Assembly (NCBI RefSeq): GCF_002355895.1 | Contig: NZ_AP017652.1 | Coordinates: 715,001 to 779,000 of the forward strand | DNA length: 64,000 bases | Reading direction: 5' to 3' | Source: Streptococcus sp. NPS 308 | GTDB lineage: Bacteria > Bacillota > Bacilli > Lactobacillales > Streptococcaceae | In this document: positions 26,885 to 36,013 of the stretch, in pieces | Layout: each line of letters begins with the position of its first letter | Numbering within the stretch: position 1 is the stretch's first letter | The notes under the pieces: model-generated | Database searches by the model: none | What the model saw: only the letters and a program-made list of their open reading frames with translations | Told to the model about the DNA's origin: nothing | Position numbers and translations under genes: made by a program

Positions 26885-28266
26885 TAGGGTTTTCTATTTA
26901 TTTCTTTAAGAATCTCAATAACAGTAGAAGTAATGTCTTCTATATCATTACTATTTAGTTTATTCTCATATCGTTCCAAATAATAGGGGAGATTATTTTC
27001 CTTTAAAGTAGTAAAAATTTTTTCAGCTGAGAAACCTGTTGATACTAATGGAATCACATTGAGTCCATTATCTTGCGAAACTTGAAATTCTGTAAGCACA
27101 CCTTCACTATGAGTTCCCTCTTCAGATTGACCATATAAAAATATACTAGTTGAACAATTAGATATCATTTTTTCAATAAGGGATACTCTTTCCTCGTCTT
27201 TAGCAGGTTTATGTTTAAATGTGTGATCAATGTATGGCATAATGGTAAGTTTGTTATGAATATATTGTTCGCTCAATCCCATTAATTTTCTTGCAGAATT
27301 GGAAATAATATAGGAACCTAATCTCTTACCATCTCCACTATAAATATTATAACCATTATCAAGTAGTTTCTCAACAAGCGCCTTGCAAAGCTTATTAGCA
27401 TAATTTTCTTCTTCAGTAGAAAAATCTCTAAAAGATCCTGAAATAAAAATATTTTTTTCTTTATAAAGCTGATGTAAATGGTGTAGAAAATCATCAATTT
27501 CATTGAAATCATCTACATATATAGTCTTTATATTATAACTGTTTTCAAAATATCTCTTTTCAATTTTCTCAAATTCAGGATGTTCAGTATCTTTAACAGC
27601 TACACGATAATGGAAATTATTCAAATGTGGAAGACTTCTTTTTATCTCAGATAAACAATTCAATACTAAGTTATCAGAAAAGCTATAACCTATAAAAATA
27701 AACGAATTTAGTATTAGTTCACGTTTTAGCTGTTCAAATAATACTTGTTGCTCAACTAAATACTTATTATAGTCATTTTCTGTAATAACCATGGATTTTG
27801 TATCTGTCAAAGATCCATTCATTTTAAAGACTTTGTATTTTTTATTTTCATTTATTTTTACTAAATTTTCACTATTGTAGATAACTGACGGAATCAACTG
27901 TGTCTCGTTTTCAATCATAGATTCGATGACGGTATCAAAATTGGTAGTCCAAAATTCAGTTATTGGTAATTGCAGTAATGCTTTAATATGTTTTGAATAA
28001 TTTGTTGTTGTAACTTTTTTGGAGAAGGCGTTTGAAATATTGGTTTCTAAATAAGATCTACTCATATGGAGTTCGTAAAACTGGGCAAACTTATAAAAAT
28101 TTGGTTCTTCTTTATCGTTAATTTCAAATTCTGATTCGAATAAATCTTTCCACGATTTACCTGTGAAATCATATGTGGCTCCTGCTCCACAAAATACAGC
28201 TATTTGATTTTTTCTTAATTTATCCACAATATTAGCTATTTCACTTTTATAGTCAGTAAAGTTCAT
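26884..28266 (-). CDS. thsA: Thoeris ThsA, SIR2-SLOG effector with altered key residues
   Basis: 460 residues. The N-terminal SIR2-like NADase domain (residues 1-280) has VFCGAGA and WTTNFD (Asn 109). The C-terminal SLOG domain (from about 285, IFISGSF, GYNIYSGDG) binds the ThsB signal. The layout and length equal Bacillus cereus ThsA. The active-site histidine (KMHG in that protein, His152 as I recall) is Asn 150 here (KMNG), and the SLOG arginine (RPFP, Arg371 as I recall) is Met 343 (IMPY). Either substitution may inactivate it. ATG 28266 is chosen for its TAGGAG 6 bp upstream. It is convergent with thsB. Confidence 0.87.
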   Translation of the reverse strand: MNFTDYKSEIANIVDKLRKNQIAVFCGAGATYDFTGKSWKDLFESEFEINDKEEPNFYKFAQFYELHMSRSYLETNISNAFSKKVTTTNYSKHIKALLQLPITEFWTTNFDTVIESMIENETQLIPSVIYNSENLVKINENKKYKVFKMNGSLTDTKSMVITENDYNKYLVEQQVLFEQLKRELILNSFIFIGYSFSDNLVLNCLSEIKRSLPHLNNFHYRVAVKDTEHPEFEKIEKRYFENSYNIKTIYVDDFNEIDDFLHHLHQLYKEKNIFISGSFRDFSTEEENYANKLCKALVEKLLDNGYNIYSGDGKRLGSYIISNSARKLMGLSEQYIHNKLTIMPYIDHTFKHKPAKDEERVSLIEKMISNCSTSIFLYGQSEEGTHSEGVLTEFQVSQDNGLNVIPLVSTGFSAEKIFTTLKENNLPYYLERYENKLNSNDIEDITSTVIEILKEINRKP

Positions 28267-28271
28267 TTTTT

Positions 28272-28300
28272 CTCCTACCGATAACAATTTATTATCACTA
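28272..28300 (-). repeat. Right 29-bp inverted repeat upstream of thsA
   Basis: Exact reverse complement of 25993-26021. It lies 5 bp from the thsA start and supplies its ribosome site. Just outside lies a good extended -10, TGGTATACT on the reverse strand, which would start the thsA transcript near the repeat. Confidence 0.9.
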
Positions 28301-28316
28301 GTATACCATAAATTCA

Positions 28317-28950
28317 TTTTTAGCAGCTTGATTTGTATAGTGATTTTTTAGTTAGAGTTAAATAGCAAACTATAGTATTGGCCAACAATGGCTTAAAACA
28401 CTGTTTTAAAATTATATCTAATACTTTTGAGTTAATTACAAACTTACAACAATGATTATTTGTATATTTTAAAGGAAGTAAGTACAAATTTATTAGAAAA
28501 TCGAGATTTTCTAAATGATTTATTCTGTTCAGATAGAAGATTTAGAAGCAGATTCTAATTTTGGAGTCGAGTATGAGGGTAATTTAGAAGTTTATTTTTA
28601 TAAAAAAGTGGTGGCATATATAGTGGTAATTTTGAAAACGAGCTAGATATTTATTTCAATAACGAACTCTATGCAACTGTAATTTTGCAATAATAAAGTG
28701 AGTAAAAAATAAAAGGTAATATAAAGATTAAAAAGATATAAACCATTAAGAAGAAAAATAGTGATCAAAATTAATATAGAGTAAAGTAGATTCTGGAATG
28801 GTCTATTTTATATATTGAAGAAATTTGAAGTGTATTTTCCTGATAGATACAATAGTATACAAGACCAGTGAGAAGATACCTTAATCTTCTTAGTTAATAT
28901 ATTGAAAAAAATAGAATAGTATGCTATAATCCCATTAGGAGGAGTAGATA
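28317..28950. other. Gene-poor spacer between thsA and the choline-binding protein gene
   Basis: AT-rich. It contains a 43-residue open frame at 28515-28646, starting MIYSVQIEDLEADSNF; its end resembles the segment after it (EYEGNLEVYFYK versus NFENELDIYFNN). That looks like the remains of a small acidic repeat protein broken by a frameshift. Near 28906-28940 lie the promoter (TATGCTATAAT) and AGGAGG of the next gene. Nothing else is supported. Confidence 0.5.
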
Positions 28951-28951
28951 A

Positions 28952-29944
28952 ATGAAACTTTTGAAAAAAACTATGCAAGTTGGACTAACAGCATTTTTCT
29001 TTGGTTTGCTAGCTACAAATACTGTATTTGCGGATACCACAGGTGGCCAATTTGTTGATAAGGATAATAGAAAATATTATGTAAAAGATGATCATAAAGC
29101 AATCTATTGGCATAAAATAGACGGTAAAACTTACTATTTTGGTGATAAAGGAAAAATGGTAGTTGGATGGCAATACTTAGAAATTCCTGGAACAGGTTAT
29201 CGTGATAATTTATTAGATAACCAACCAGTTAATGAAATCGGCCTTCAACACAAGTGGTACTATTTTGGACAAGATGGGGTACTACAAGAATTTGTTGGCT
29301 GGAAAGCATTAGAGATTAAAACAAAAGACAGTGTTGGAAAAGAGTACGGGGAAAAACGTGAAGATTCAGAAGATAAAGAAGAGAAGCGTTATTACACGAA
29401 CTATTACTTTAATCAGAATCATTCTTTAGAGACAGGTTGGCTTTATGATCAGTCTAACTGGTATTATCTAGCTAAAACAGAAGTTAATGGAGAAAACTAT
29501 ATTGGTGGTGAAAGACGTACAGGTTGGATAAATGATGGTTCAGCTTGGTACTATCTCGATACAACAACTGCTGCGATGCAAACAGGATGGCAATATCTAG
29601 GTAATAACTGGTACTATCTCCGTTCATCAGGTGCTATGGCAACTGGTTGGGTGAAAGATGGTTCAACTTGGTATTATCTAGATGCTCAAAATGGTGATAT
29701 GAAGACCGGTTGGGCTTATGTTTCTAACAGTTGGTACTACCTTCGTTCATCAGGTGCAATGTCTACCGGTTGGGTGAAAGATGGTTCAACTTGGTACTAC
29801 CTAAATGCAAGTAATGGAGATATGAAGACAGGCTGGTTCCAAGTCAATGGTAAATGGTACTATTCCTATGGTTCAGGTGCTTTAGCTGTTAATACTACAG
29901 TAGGTGGTTATTACGTAAACTACAATGGTGAATGGGTTAAGTAA
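28952..29944 (+). CDS. Choline-binding surface protein, CbpF/CbpC-like
   Basis: 330 residues. The signal peptide is residues 1-27, cleaved after VFA. An N-terminal module has split and irregular choline-binding repeats (HKIDGKTYYFGDKGKMVVGW...). A C-terminal array of regular repeats of the form GW-x-x-x-x-WYYL-x-x-x-G-x-M-x-T follows, from about residue 185 to the end. Such repeats hold the protein to phosphocholine on teichoic acids, as in S. pneumoniae and close relatives; the N-terminal part is close to my memory of CbpF, a modulator of LytC autolysin. AGGAGG precedes ATG 28952. It is followed by a terminator. Confidence 0.92.
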   Translation: MKLLKKTMQVGLTAFFFGLLATNTVFADTTGGQFVDKDNRKYYVKDDHKAIYWHKIDGKTYYFGDKGKMVVGWQYLEIPGTGYRDNLLDNQPVNEIGLQHKWYYFGQDGVLQEFVGWKALEIKTKDSVGKEYGEKREDSEDKEEKRYYTNYYFNQNHSLETGWLYDQSNWYYLAKTEVNGENYIGGERRTGWINDGSAWYYLDTTTAAMQTGWQYLGNNWYYLRSSGAMATGWVKDGSTWYYLDAQNGDMKTGWAYVSNSWYYLRSSGAMSTGWVKDGSTWYYLNASNGDMKTGWFQVNGKWYYSYGSGALAVNTTVGGYYVNYNGEWVK

Positions 29945-29985
29945 TGAAGGCTAATGTTAAACTGTAGTTGCTACTTAACATAGTA

Positions 29986-30016
29986 AAAGAGAGAGTCAGA
30001 TTGATTCTCTCTTTTG
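29986..30016 (+). terminator. Terminator of the choline-binding protein gene
   Basis: Stem AAAGAGAGA / TTCTCTCTTTT with a T-run. Confidence 0.75.
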
Positions 30017-30126
30017 TAATTCAAAATAATTTTAAGGAAGTTTTTATATGTGTTTGAAAAATTGTATAATCTATGTGATGGATTAAATTTCTACAAATTT
30101 TATAGAGTCAAAAAATAACACTATCA

Positions 30127-30440
30127 TCAGATAATGTTATTTTTTTTGTTATCATTATAAAATTGTCTAGCTATTTCTTTAACATAATTTTCATATTTTA
30201 CTGGAATTTCAGCATTAGAAATATAGTTTTGGTAATTGAAACTATCATCAATTGGATATTCACTATTTACTAGGCTCATAAAATTAAGGATTCTTCTCTT
30301 TTCAGTATCAGAATCTTATTTTTTTTTTAAGAGAGCTGAAGATAGGGGATCATAATCTTGTATACTGGTTCAAAATATGTTGTTGGACCATCAAGTGTTC
30401 TTGCAAGAGCAGAATGAGTTTTTTGATCTGGAACGGATTT
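30127..30440 (-). pseudogene. Decayed gene remnant on the reverse strand
   Basis: The reverse strand reads, in one frame, ALARTLDGPTTYFEPVYK, then stop codons over an A-rich tract, then DSDTEKRRILNFMSLVNSEY to ARQFYNDNKKNNII and a stop at 30127. The composition is protein-like and continuous, so it looks like the C-terminal part of a gene broken by a slippage or deletion near 30320. I recognise no family. The rest of 29950-30730 holds no gene that I can support. Confidence 0.45.
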
Positions 30441-30732
30441 ACTACTTTACCACTTGTTGTATGAAGTTCTATTGATTTTTAATAGATTAGATAGCTCAGA
30501 TTGGGAATAGTGTTTATCTATTCTGTGTTCTTTAAGACGAATACTAAAAAATATAAGCTAAAACTCCTATTGCCTTATTATGCAACAATTATGTCAAAAT
30601 CTTTTTAAGATGCAAGAATAAAGCAATATTCATCTTATCTGTAATTACAATTTTGAAAAATTAACACCATTTATGTGATATAATATTAATAAATAACTAT
30701 TCAAACTAATATGCGAGGTTTAGGTAGTCTGT

Positions 30733-32322
30733 ATGATATCAAGAATAATATTACAAAACTTTAAACGTTATCAGAATGTTGATTTTACTTGTAATTCTGA
30801 AGTTAATATTTTTGTTGGGGAGAACGGTGCTGGGAAATCAACTCTATTATACGGGATTGGTTTAGTGCTGAGTGGTAGTCACAGTCAAATTGAAAGAAGT
30901 AGTTTGTCTAGTATCATTAATCAAGAAGCGATTTTAAAATTTATGGGTACAAGGGATATAAATCAGCTCCCTGAGGTCTTCATTGAGATTTATTTTGATG
31001 AATTAAGTACTGAAATTTCCTCTAACTTCAATATTGAAGGGAAACATAACTCTCAAAAAATCAAAGCTTTTGGACTTTCATTAAAAATAATTCCCAATCA
31101 AGATTATATAGCTGAAATTACTTCTGTCTTAAATGATAGTAAATGGACAGTCTTTCCATTTGAGTTTTATAGAGTTGAATTTTTGACATTTTCAGGGAAA
31201 ACCTATTCCTCTTACAACAAACCATATAAGTTTCTACATTCAATGATAAATACAAGTCTTATTGATACACAACAAGAAATTCAAAAACGTATTCATGAGG
31301 TATATTTGGATAATATATCAGCTGAGAATAGAGCAAAAGTTAATCATCAATACAGGATAAATTCATTTAATTTTTTAAAGACTTTAAGGAAGGATGAACT
31401 GTTGAAGGAGAATGCTTCAGAATTCCAACTTCATTTTGAAGAATCAGAAAATTCATTTAGAAATTCAGTATCAGCTGTAAAAAATGGTGTAGATATAAAA
31501 AATTTAGGGCAAGGAGAAAAGGTATTATTAGGTGTTGAAAATGCATACAGTCATCTCAAGGAAACGGTTAAAATACTACTTATTGAGGAACCTGAGAATC
31601 ATTTGAGCTTCCAAAACCTCCAGAAATTGGTTAGAATGCTAAGTTCAAATACAGGTGTTCAAGTTTTTATTGGGACTCATTCAAATATGATTGCTTCAAG
31701 ATTGGGTGTAGACAATCTTCTTTTTTTAGATAATGGTCAGATATCTAAACTTAAAGGTTTGAAAAAAGATACTGTAAGATTTTTCAAAAAATCTACTAAT
31801 CAAAATTTATTGAACTTCTCTCTAGGTAAGAAGATAATTCTTGTTGAGGGGAATGCTGAGTATATTTTAGTAGAGAAGTTTTTCGAAATACTCCACTCCA
31901 AAAAGCCTGAAGAATTTAATGTATCAATTATTTCTGTAGATGGATTAAGTTTTGAGAGGTATTTAGAAATTGCAACTAACTTTACTGATAAAAAAGTAGT
32001 AGTTATCACGGATAATGATGGTGATTACGAAAGTAAAGTACAGTCAAAATATAGTTCTTATCAACAATTCCAGAATATAAAAGTTTCTTCTGATTTAGAT
32101 AATGATAATCGAACATTTGAGATATGCATTTATAATTGTAACTCGGATTTATTAGAGTCTTCAGGATTAACCAAATCTAATGATTTATTAGAATACATGC
32201 TCAGGGAAAAGGCTGAATTTGCACTGAGATTACTAGAACAAATGGAAACTGATAATATAAGGGGAAAATTTATTATACCCAATTATATTAAAGAGGCGAT
32301 TGAATGGATAATAAAAGATTGA
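30733..32322 (+). CDS. OLD-family ATPase-Toprim nuclease, Gabija GajA-like
   Basis: 529 residues. An ABC-type ATPase comes first: P-loop GENGAGKST at about residues 29-37, signature LGQGEK near 257, Walker B LLIEEPENH near 281. A Toprim nuclease domain follows, with LVEGNAEYI near 370 and ITDNDGDY near 425. This is a class 2 OLD protein, and its partner is a UvrD-like helicase overlapping by 19 bp, the pairing that defines Gabija phage defence. GajA senses nucleotide depletion and cuts DNA. ATG is at 30733 with only weak AGGTTTAGG upstream. Both catalytic domains look intact. Confidence 0.82.
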   Translation: MISRIILQNFKRYQNVDFTCNSEVNIFVGENGAGKSTLLYGIGLVLSGSHSQIERSSLSSIINQEAILKFMGTRDINQLPEVFIEIYFDELSTEISSNFNIEGKHNSQKIKAFGLSLKIIPNQDYIAEITSVLNDSKWTVFPFEFYRVEFLTFSGKTYSSYNKPYKFLHSMINTSLIDTQQEIQKRIHEVYLDNISAENRAKVNHQYRINSFNFLKTLRKDELLKENASEFQLHFEESENSFRNSVSAVKNGVDIKNLGQGEKVLLGVENAYSHLKETVKILLIEEPENHLSFQNLQKLVRMLSSNTGVQVFIGTHSNMIASRLGVDNLLFLDNGQISKLKGLKKDTVRFFKKSTNQNLLNFSLGKKIILVEGNAEYILVEKFFEILHSKKPEEFNVSIISVDGLSFERYLEIATNFTDKKVVVITDNDGDYESKVQSKYSSYQQFQNIKVSSDLDNDNRTFEICIYNCNSDLLESSGLTKSNDLLEYMLREKAEFALRLLEQMETDNIRGKFIIPNYIKEAIEWIIKD

Positions 32323-33350
32323 TTCATGCTGTTGCTGGAAGTGGCAAAACAACTAAAATAATTGAAAGTATTGATCCTCAAAAAAGAAATCTTATCCTTA
32401 CGTATACAGAGACGAACCAGAATACAATCAGAGCAAAGTTGATTGAAAAATTTGGCTATATTCCTGAGTCTACTTTTATTTTTGGTGTTTTTGAGTTTCT
32501 TTATAGTTTTTGCTTAGTGCCATATTTAGGGAAACGACCAAAAGGAATAAATTTTGATTATAAAACTCAAGGAAAATTTGATAAGACTGCTATAGATAAT
32601 ACTGGAAGAATTGTTCAGAATCAACTTTCTAAATCTCTATTAAGGGGTTCATTAATCTATAAGAGGAAAGAAATTAGATTTGATAATTCATATTTGGATA
32701 GAATTGATAAATTTTTTGATTGTATTTATGTAGATGAGTGTCAGGATTTTGAGTCAGATGATTTTGATTGGCTTTTAAGTTTAAGTAATCTTAATGCAGA
32801 AGTATTTTTATTTGGAGATTTTTATCAAAAAACCTTTAGTACTTCAAGGCGAGGTAATAAAGGAAAAGGGATCCATTCGAGTTTTGAGAATTGGTTAAAA
32901 GTTATTTCTGATTCAGGATATGAAATTGATTTATCGAGTTTGTCAAAAAGTTATCGTTGTCCCAAAATAGTTTGTGACTTTATTGTTGATAATTTAGCTA
33001 TTGAAATTTTATCGCAGCGAGAAGAAAAGCTTTCTTCCCAAATTACTCTTATCGATTCACAGAAAAAAATAGAATCAATAATGACAGATGACAATATTAT
33101 GAAACTTTTTTATCAAAAATCTTATGATTATGAATGCAAGAGTCAGAATTGGGGGGATAGTAAAGGCTCTGAATATGACAATGTTTGTGTAGTATTAAAT
33201 CCAACATCATACAAATTATTCGCAGCTGATCGCTTGAATGAACTTTCTTCACAAACCAAAAGTAAATTTTATGTTGCGTGTACACGTACGAGGGGAAACC
33301 TATATTTTGTAAATCAATCCGATTTAGAAAAATATAGGAAGATGATGTAA
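32304..33350 (+). CDS. Short UvrD-type helicase, Gabija GajB-like
   Basis: 348 residues, shorter than usual GajB (about 500). P-loop AVAGSGKTT at residues 9-17, Walker B IYVDECQDF near 141, motif III LFGDFYQKTF near 172, SYRCP near 217, KGSEYDNVCVVL near 288 and motif VI YVACTRTRG near 325. All core helicase motifs are present, while the 1B and 2B inserts are very small. It overlaps the OLD gene by 19 bp, so the two are translationally coupled. Together they form a Gabija-like defence pair; a different OLD-helicase system cannot be excluded. Confidence 0.8.
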   Translation: MDNKRLIHAVAGSGKTTKIIESIDPQKRNLILTYTETNQNTIRAKLIEKFGYIPESTFIFGVFEFLYSFCLVPYLGKRPKGINFDYKTQGKFDKTAIDNTGRIVQNQLSKSLLRGSLIYKRKEIRFDNSYLDRIDKFFDCIYVDECQDFESDDFDWLLSLSNLNAEVFLFGDFYQKTFSTSRRGNKGKGIHSSFENWLKVISDSGYEIDLSSLSKSYRCPKIVCDFIVDNLAIEILSQREEKLSSQITLIDSQKKIESIMTDDNIMKLFYQKSYDYECKSQNWGDSKGSEYDNVCVVLNPTSYKLFAADRLNELSSQTKSKFYVACTRTRGNLYFVNQSDLEKYRKMM

Positions 33351-33375
33351 GGGAAATATCGGATTAGGAGAAAAT

Positions 33376-34932
33376 ATGCGAATAGCTAAAAATTTATTTA
33401 TAAAAAGACCAATGATGTGGCAGTATGTTCTATCACTTGTTTTGGAGATTCCAATTTTTATTTGGTTTATCAGAAATATTCCACAAGTCTTGTGGGAGTG
33501 GCTTGTAATGGTAGGTTATATAATAATTTCTTTTATATACTATATAATAAATCGTGGAGACATGAAATATTATTTTATTTCGATATATGATCAGTTAAAT
33601 AAGAAATATTCTCCAACATTTTGGAAATATTTTTTAAGTTCGCTACTTACAAGTACTAAGTATATTTTTATGGGAATTGTTTTCCAAACAATGTTACAAA
33701 GTTTATTTGGGGAGTTAATTATACCTGGTATAGGAATTTCAGCTTATAGTTTTCCATTATTAGTAGCAATGTGTCTTATTCTATCGAAGATTTTATTCGA
33801 TATAGCTAGGATGCCCCCTGTGTATCTTTTGATCTATATTACAATTCCTTTGTTTACTTTTTCTTTAGTAGGAATAGAAAAATCTTTGTTAAGTTGGACC
33901 TTTATATCTCTCATTTTGATAAGTATCGTTCCTCAATTTATAAGTGAAGATATAAAAAAAATATTATCAAATAATTTTTTAGAAAATTTGTTCGGAACTC
34001 AACAAGATATAAACTCCAATTTTGAAAAAGAATTTTTAAATTTAAAATATAAAATTTATATTTTTGTTCCTTTCTTTTATATTGCACTAATCGTATCTGA
34101 AAAGGTAATATATACAAATGGTTTTAATTATTTATTCAATTATATATTTGATAGACACGATGATATACAGAATATAAGTTATTTTTCTACACCTAATGTT
34201 ATAATCACCTTAATAAAAGTGTTTCTTATTTTGTATCTTCTTATTCCTTATTTTGAATATAGTGACTTCATTATCAATAAAATAGCTAAGTTTTTGATAA
34301 TGAAAATTGAAAGAAAAAGTGCTAATGTTGAATATAATGGTATCTATAATAGAGTAAGCTACACAAAAAAAGAATGGATAATTGATAAGTCAGATTTTTA
34401 TAGTGGTTACAAGGGTTTATTTTTTAACAATAAAGAAAGGTGCTATTATTTATCTAAAAATGATATATTAATCTCAAACAAAAAGAAAAAGATAAGAATT
34501 AAACCTATGACTGAAGAAATTTTTAAAGTAGAAGATAATTATTATGTTAGTTATAAGTCGGATATCTTAAAAAAGCTTTCTAATAAGAAAAAAGTAGATG
34601 GTTTTAGACTACTAAATAAGCCTGATCATGCTGTATTACTTTTTCCTATAACGGTAATTATATTTGTTTTATTAGGTGCTTGGTTTTTTAAGCCACATTT
34701 TCATAATAGTTTTAGAGGTTATTACAGTAAAATAGACTGTGGTATCGCAATCCAGTCGACCGGACTACAAATTTGTGATGATACAGTTTTTGTAGACGGA
34801 GCAATATATAAATTGAATGAAGTTACAATGCAGATATTAGATAACGAAAAAAACGTGGTAGGTACATTTGATAAAAAAGGTATTGTCATAAAAAATAAGA
34901 CAGGGAAAGATTCTTATTATATAAAATATTAG
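33376..34932 (+). CDS. Unknown polytopic membrane protein following the Gabija-like pair
   Basis: 518 residues. About eight hydrophobic segments lie between residues 15 and 310, then a soluble part, then one more segment near 425-445 followed by about 75 polar residues probably outside the cell. TTAGGAG lies 6 bp before ATG 33376, and the gene starts 25 bp after the helicase gene, so it is probably in the same transcript. I recognise no family. Its position suggests an extra component of the defence unit, but it may be unrelated cargo. Confidence 0.7.
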   Translation: MRIAKNLFIKRPMMWQYVLSLVLEIPIFIWFIRNIPQVLWEWLVMVGYIIISFIYYIINRGDMKYYFISIYDQLNKKYSPTFWKYFLSSLLTSTKYIFMGIVFQTMLQSLFGELIIPGIGISAYSFPLLVAMCLILSKILFDIARMPPVYLLIYITIPLFTFSLVGIEKSLLSWTFISLILISIVPQFISEDIKKILSNNFLENLFGTQQDINSNFEKEFLNLKYKIYIFVPFFYIALIVSEKVIYTNGFNYLFNYIFDRHDDIQNISYFSTPNVIITLIKVFLILYLLIPYFEYSDFIINKIAKFLIMKIERKSANVEYNGIYNRVSYTKKEWIIDKSDFYSGYKGLFFNNKERCYYLSKNDILISNKKKKIRIKPMTEEIFKVEDNYYVSYKSDILKKLSNKKKVDGFRLLNKPDHAVLLFPITVIIFVLLGAWFFKPHFHNSFRGYYSKIDCGIAIQSTGLQICDDTVFVDGAIYKLNEVTMQILDNEKNVVGTFDKKGIVIKNKTGKDSYYIKY

Positions 34933-35079
34933 TTACTAATTTTTAACTACTCTGTAGTGTTTAAGTGGATTGTTATGAGAGCTTTTGCTCTCTTTTTTCA
35001 TGTGATAACTTCTCCAATTATCCTCTGCTATACTTTTCTAAGCATGTAGAAATCTAGTTAAGATTTTTCAATGGGGGGG

Positions 35080-35275
35080 TTGGGGGCGAAGCCACCAAGT
35101 TATCTTATCGTTGGCTGTCAAAACTGGAAAGTTTTGGTCGGTTGGCGATATGATTTTTGGGATATTGTGGACACAATATCTGAGCTCGCAAAGCCTTACA
35201 AGATGATAGATTGTGTCTTTATGAGTTTCCCGTGGTTGACACGGGGGCGGGAATTATCCGACAATAGATAAAAGT
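35080..35275. other. Putative oriT region with three palindromes
   Basis: GC-richer stretch just before the mobC-like genes. It holds CAAAAC/GTTTTG (35119-35136), a perfect 9-bp inverted repeat GATATTGTG/CACAATATC (35161-35180), and CCCGTG/CACGGG (35229-35245). A relaxosome-binding origin of transfer normally lies directly upstream of mobC and the relaxase gene, as here. The nick site cannot be named. The whole 34933-35286 interval has no convincing gene. Confidence 0.6.
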
Positions 35276-35286
35276 GAGGAAGTAGT

Positions 35287-35643
35287 ATGCCAGAACAATA
35301 CAGAGACATTCGCAAAGAGGTTAATTTGACCACAAATGAATTAGAAATGATTGACATAATGATGAAAAATAAAGGATTTGAACACTTTTCTTCATTTGCC
35401 AGAAACAAGTTACTGGAAAACGAGTTAGAAATGACTGCTGAAAAGTGGTTCACTTTCTGGCAATCTCAAAAGCTAGAACAAATCAGTCTTGATGTTTATG
35501 AGATTTTAATCTTATCAAGGGCAGAACATCAAGTCACCCAAGAACATGTATCCATTCTCTTAACCTGCGTTCAGGAATTGATTCAAGAAATAGGGAACTC
35601 CATTCCTCTTAGTCAAGACTTCCGTAAAAAATACATGAGGTAG
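35287..35643 (+). CDS. MobC-like relaxosome accessory protein 1
   Basis: 118 residues, starting with a ribbon-helix-helix-like stretch (VNLTTNELEMIDIMMKNKGF then FSSFARNKLLENE), the pattern of MobC DNA-binding accessory proteins. GTGAGGAAG lies before ATG 35287. It precedes a second MobC-like gene by 4 bp and the relaxase gene after that. It probably helps bend or melt oriT. Confidence 0.75.
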   Translation: MPEQYRDIRKEVNLTTNELEMIDIMMKNKGFEHFSSFARNKLLENELEMTAEKWFTFWQSQKLEQISLDVYEILILSRAEHQVTQEHVSILLTCVQELIQEIGNSIPLSQDFRKKYMR

Positions 35644-35647
35644 GCGC

Positions 35648-36013
35648 ATGGAAAATCGTTACCGAACCAATCTAAAGAAAGTTTTTCTGTCTGATAGCGA
35701 ATTGGGTCAGTTGAAACATTGTATCGACCAAAGCGGTTGTCAATCTTTTTCAGAATATGCTCGACGAACCCTACTTGATCCTGGTATGAATTTCATCACC
35801 ATTGATACAACTGGTTATCAAGATTTGGTGTTTGAGTTGAAGAGGATTGGCAACAATATTAACCAGATTGCCCGAAGTGTAAACCAATCTCAGTTAATTT
35901 CAAATGATGAATTGCAGAACTTGAAAAAAGGAATCTCCGAATTGATAAGAGAGGTAGAGAAAGAGTTTAGTATTCAAGCTAAAAAGTTGAGGGAGTTTCA
36001 TGGTCATCACTAA
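35648..36013 (+). CDS. mobC: MobC-family relaxosome protein
   Basis: 121 residues. The ribbon-helix-helix start (FLSDSELGQLKHCIDQSG, SFSEYARRTLLD) is followed by the MobC hallmark LKRIGNNINQIARSVN near residues 66-81. It should load the relaxase at oriT. It overlaps the relaxase gene by 14 bp and follows the first mobC-like gene by 4 bp, a compact mobilisation operon as in Tn5252. Confidence 0.9.
   Translation: MENRYRTNLKKVFLSDSELGQLKHCIDQSGCQSFSEYARRTLLDPGMNFITIDTTGYQDLVFELKRIGNNINQIARSVNQSQLISNDELQNLKKGISELIREVEKEFSIQAKKLREFHGHH

Noticed and set aside
25993-28300. The 29-bp repeats as IS terminal repeats with Thoeris as an ordinary transposon
   Set aside because: There is no target duplication outside the repeats, no transposase inside, and each repeat ends in the ribosome site of a gene; a recombinase site or shared operator fits better.
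35071-35271. 66-residue frame in the oriT-like region
   Set aside because: It covers the palindromes and has no ribosome site; a non-coding origin explains the sequence better.
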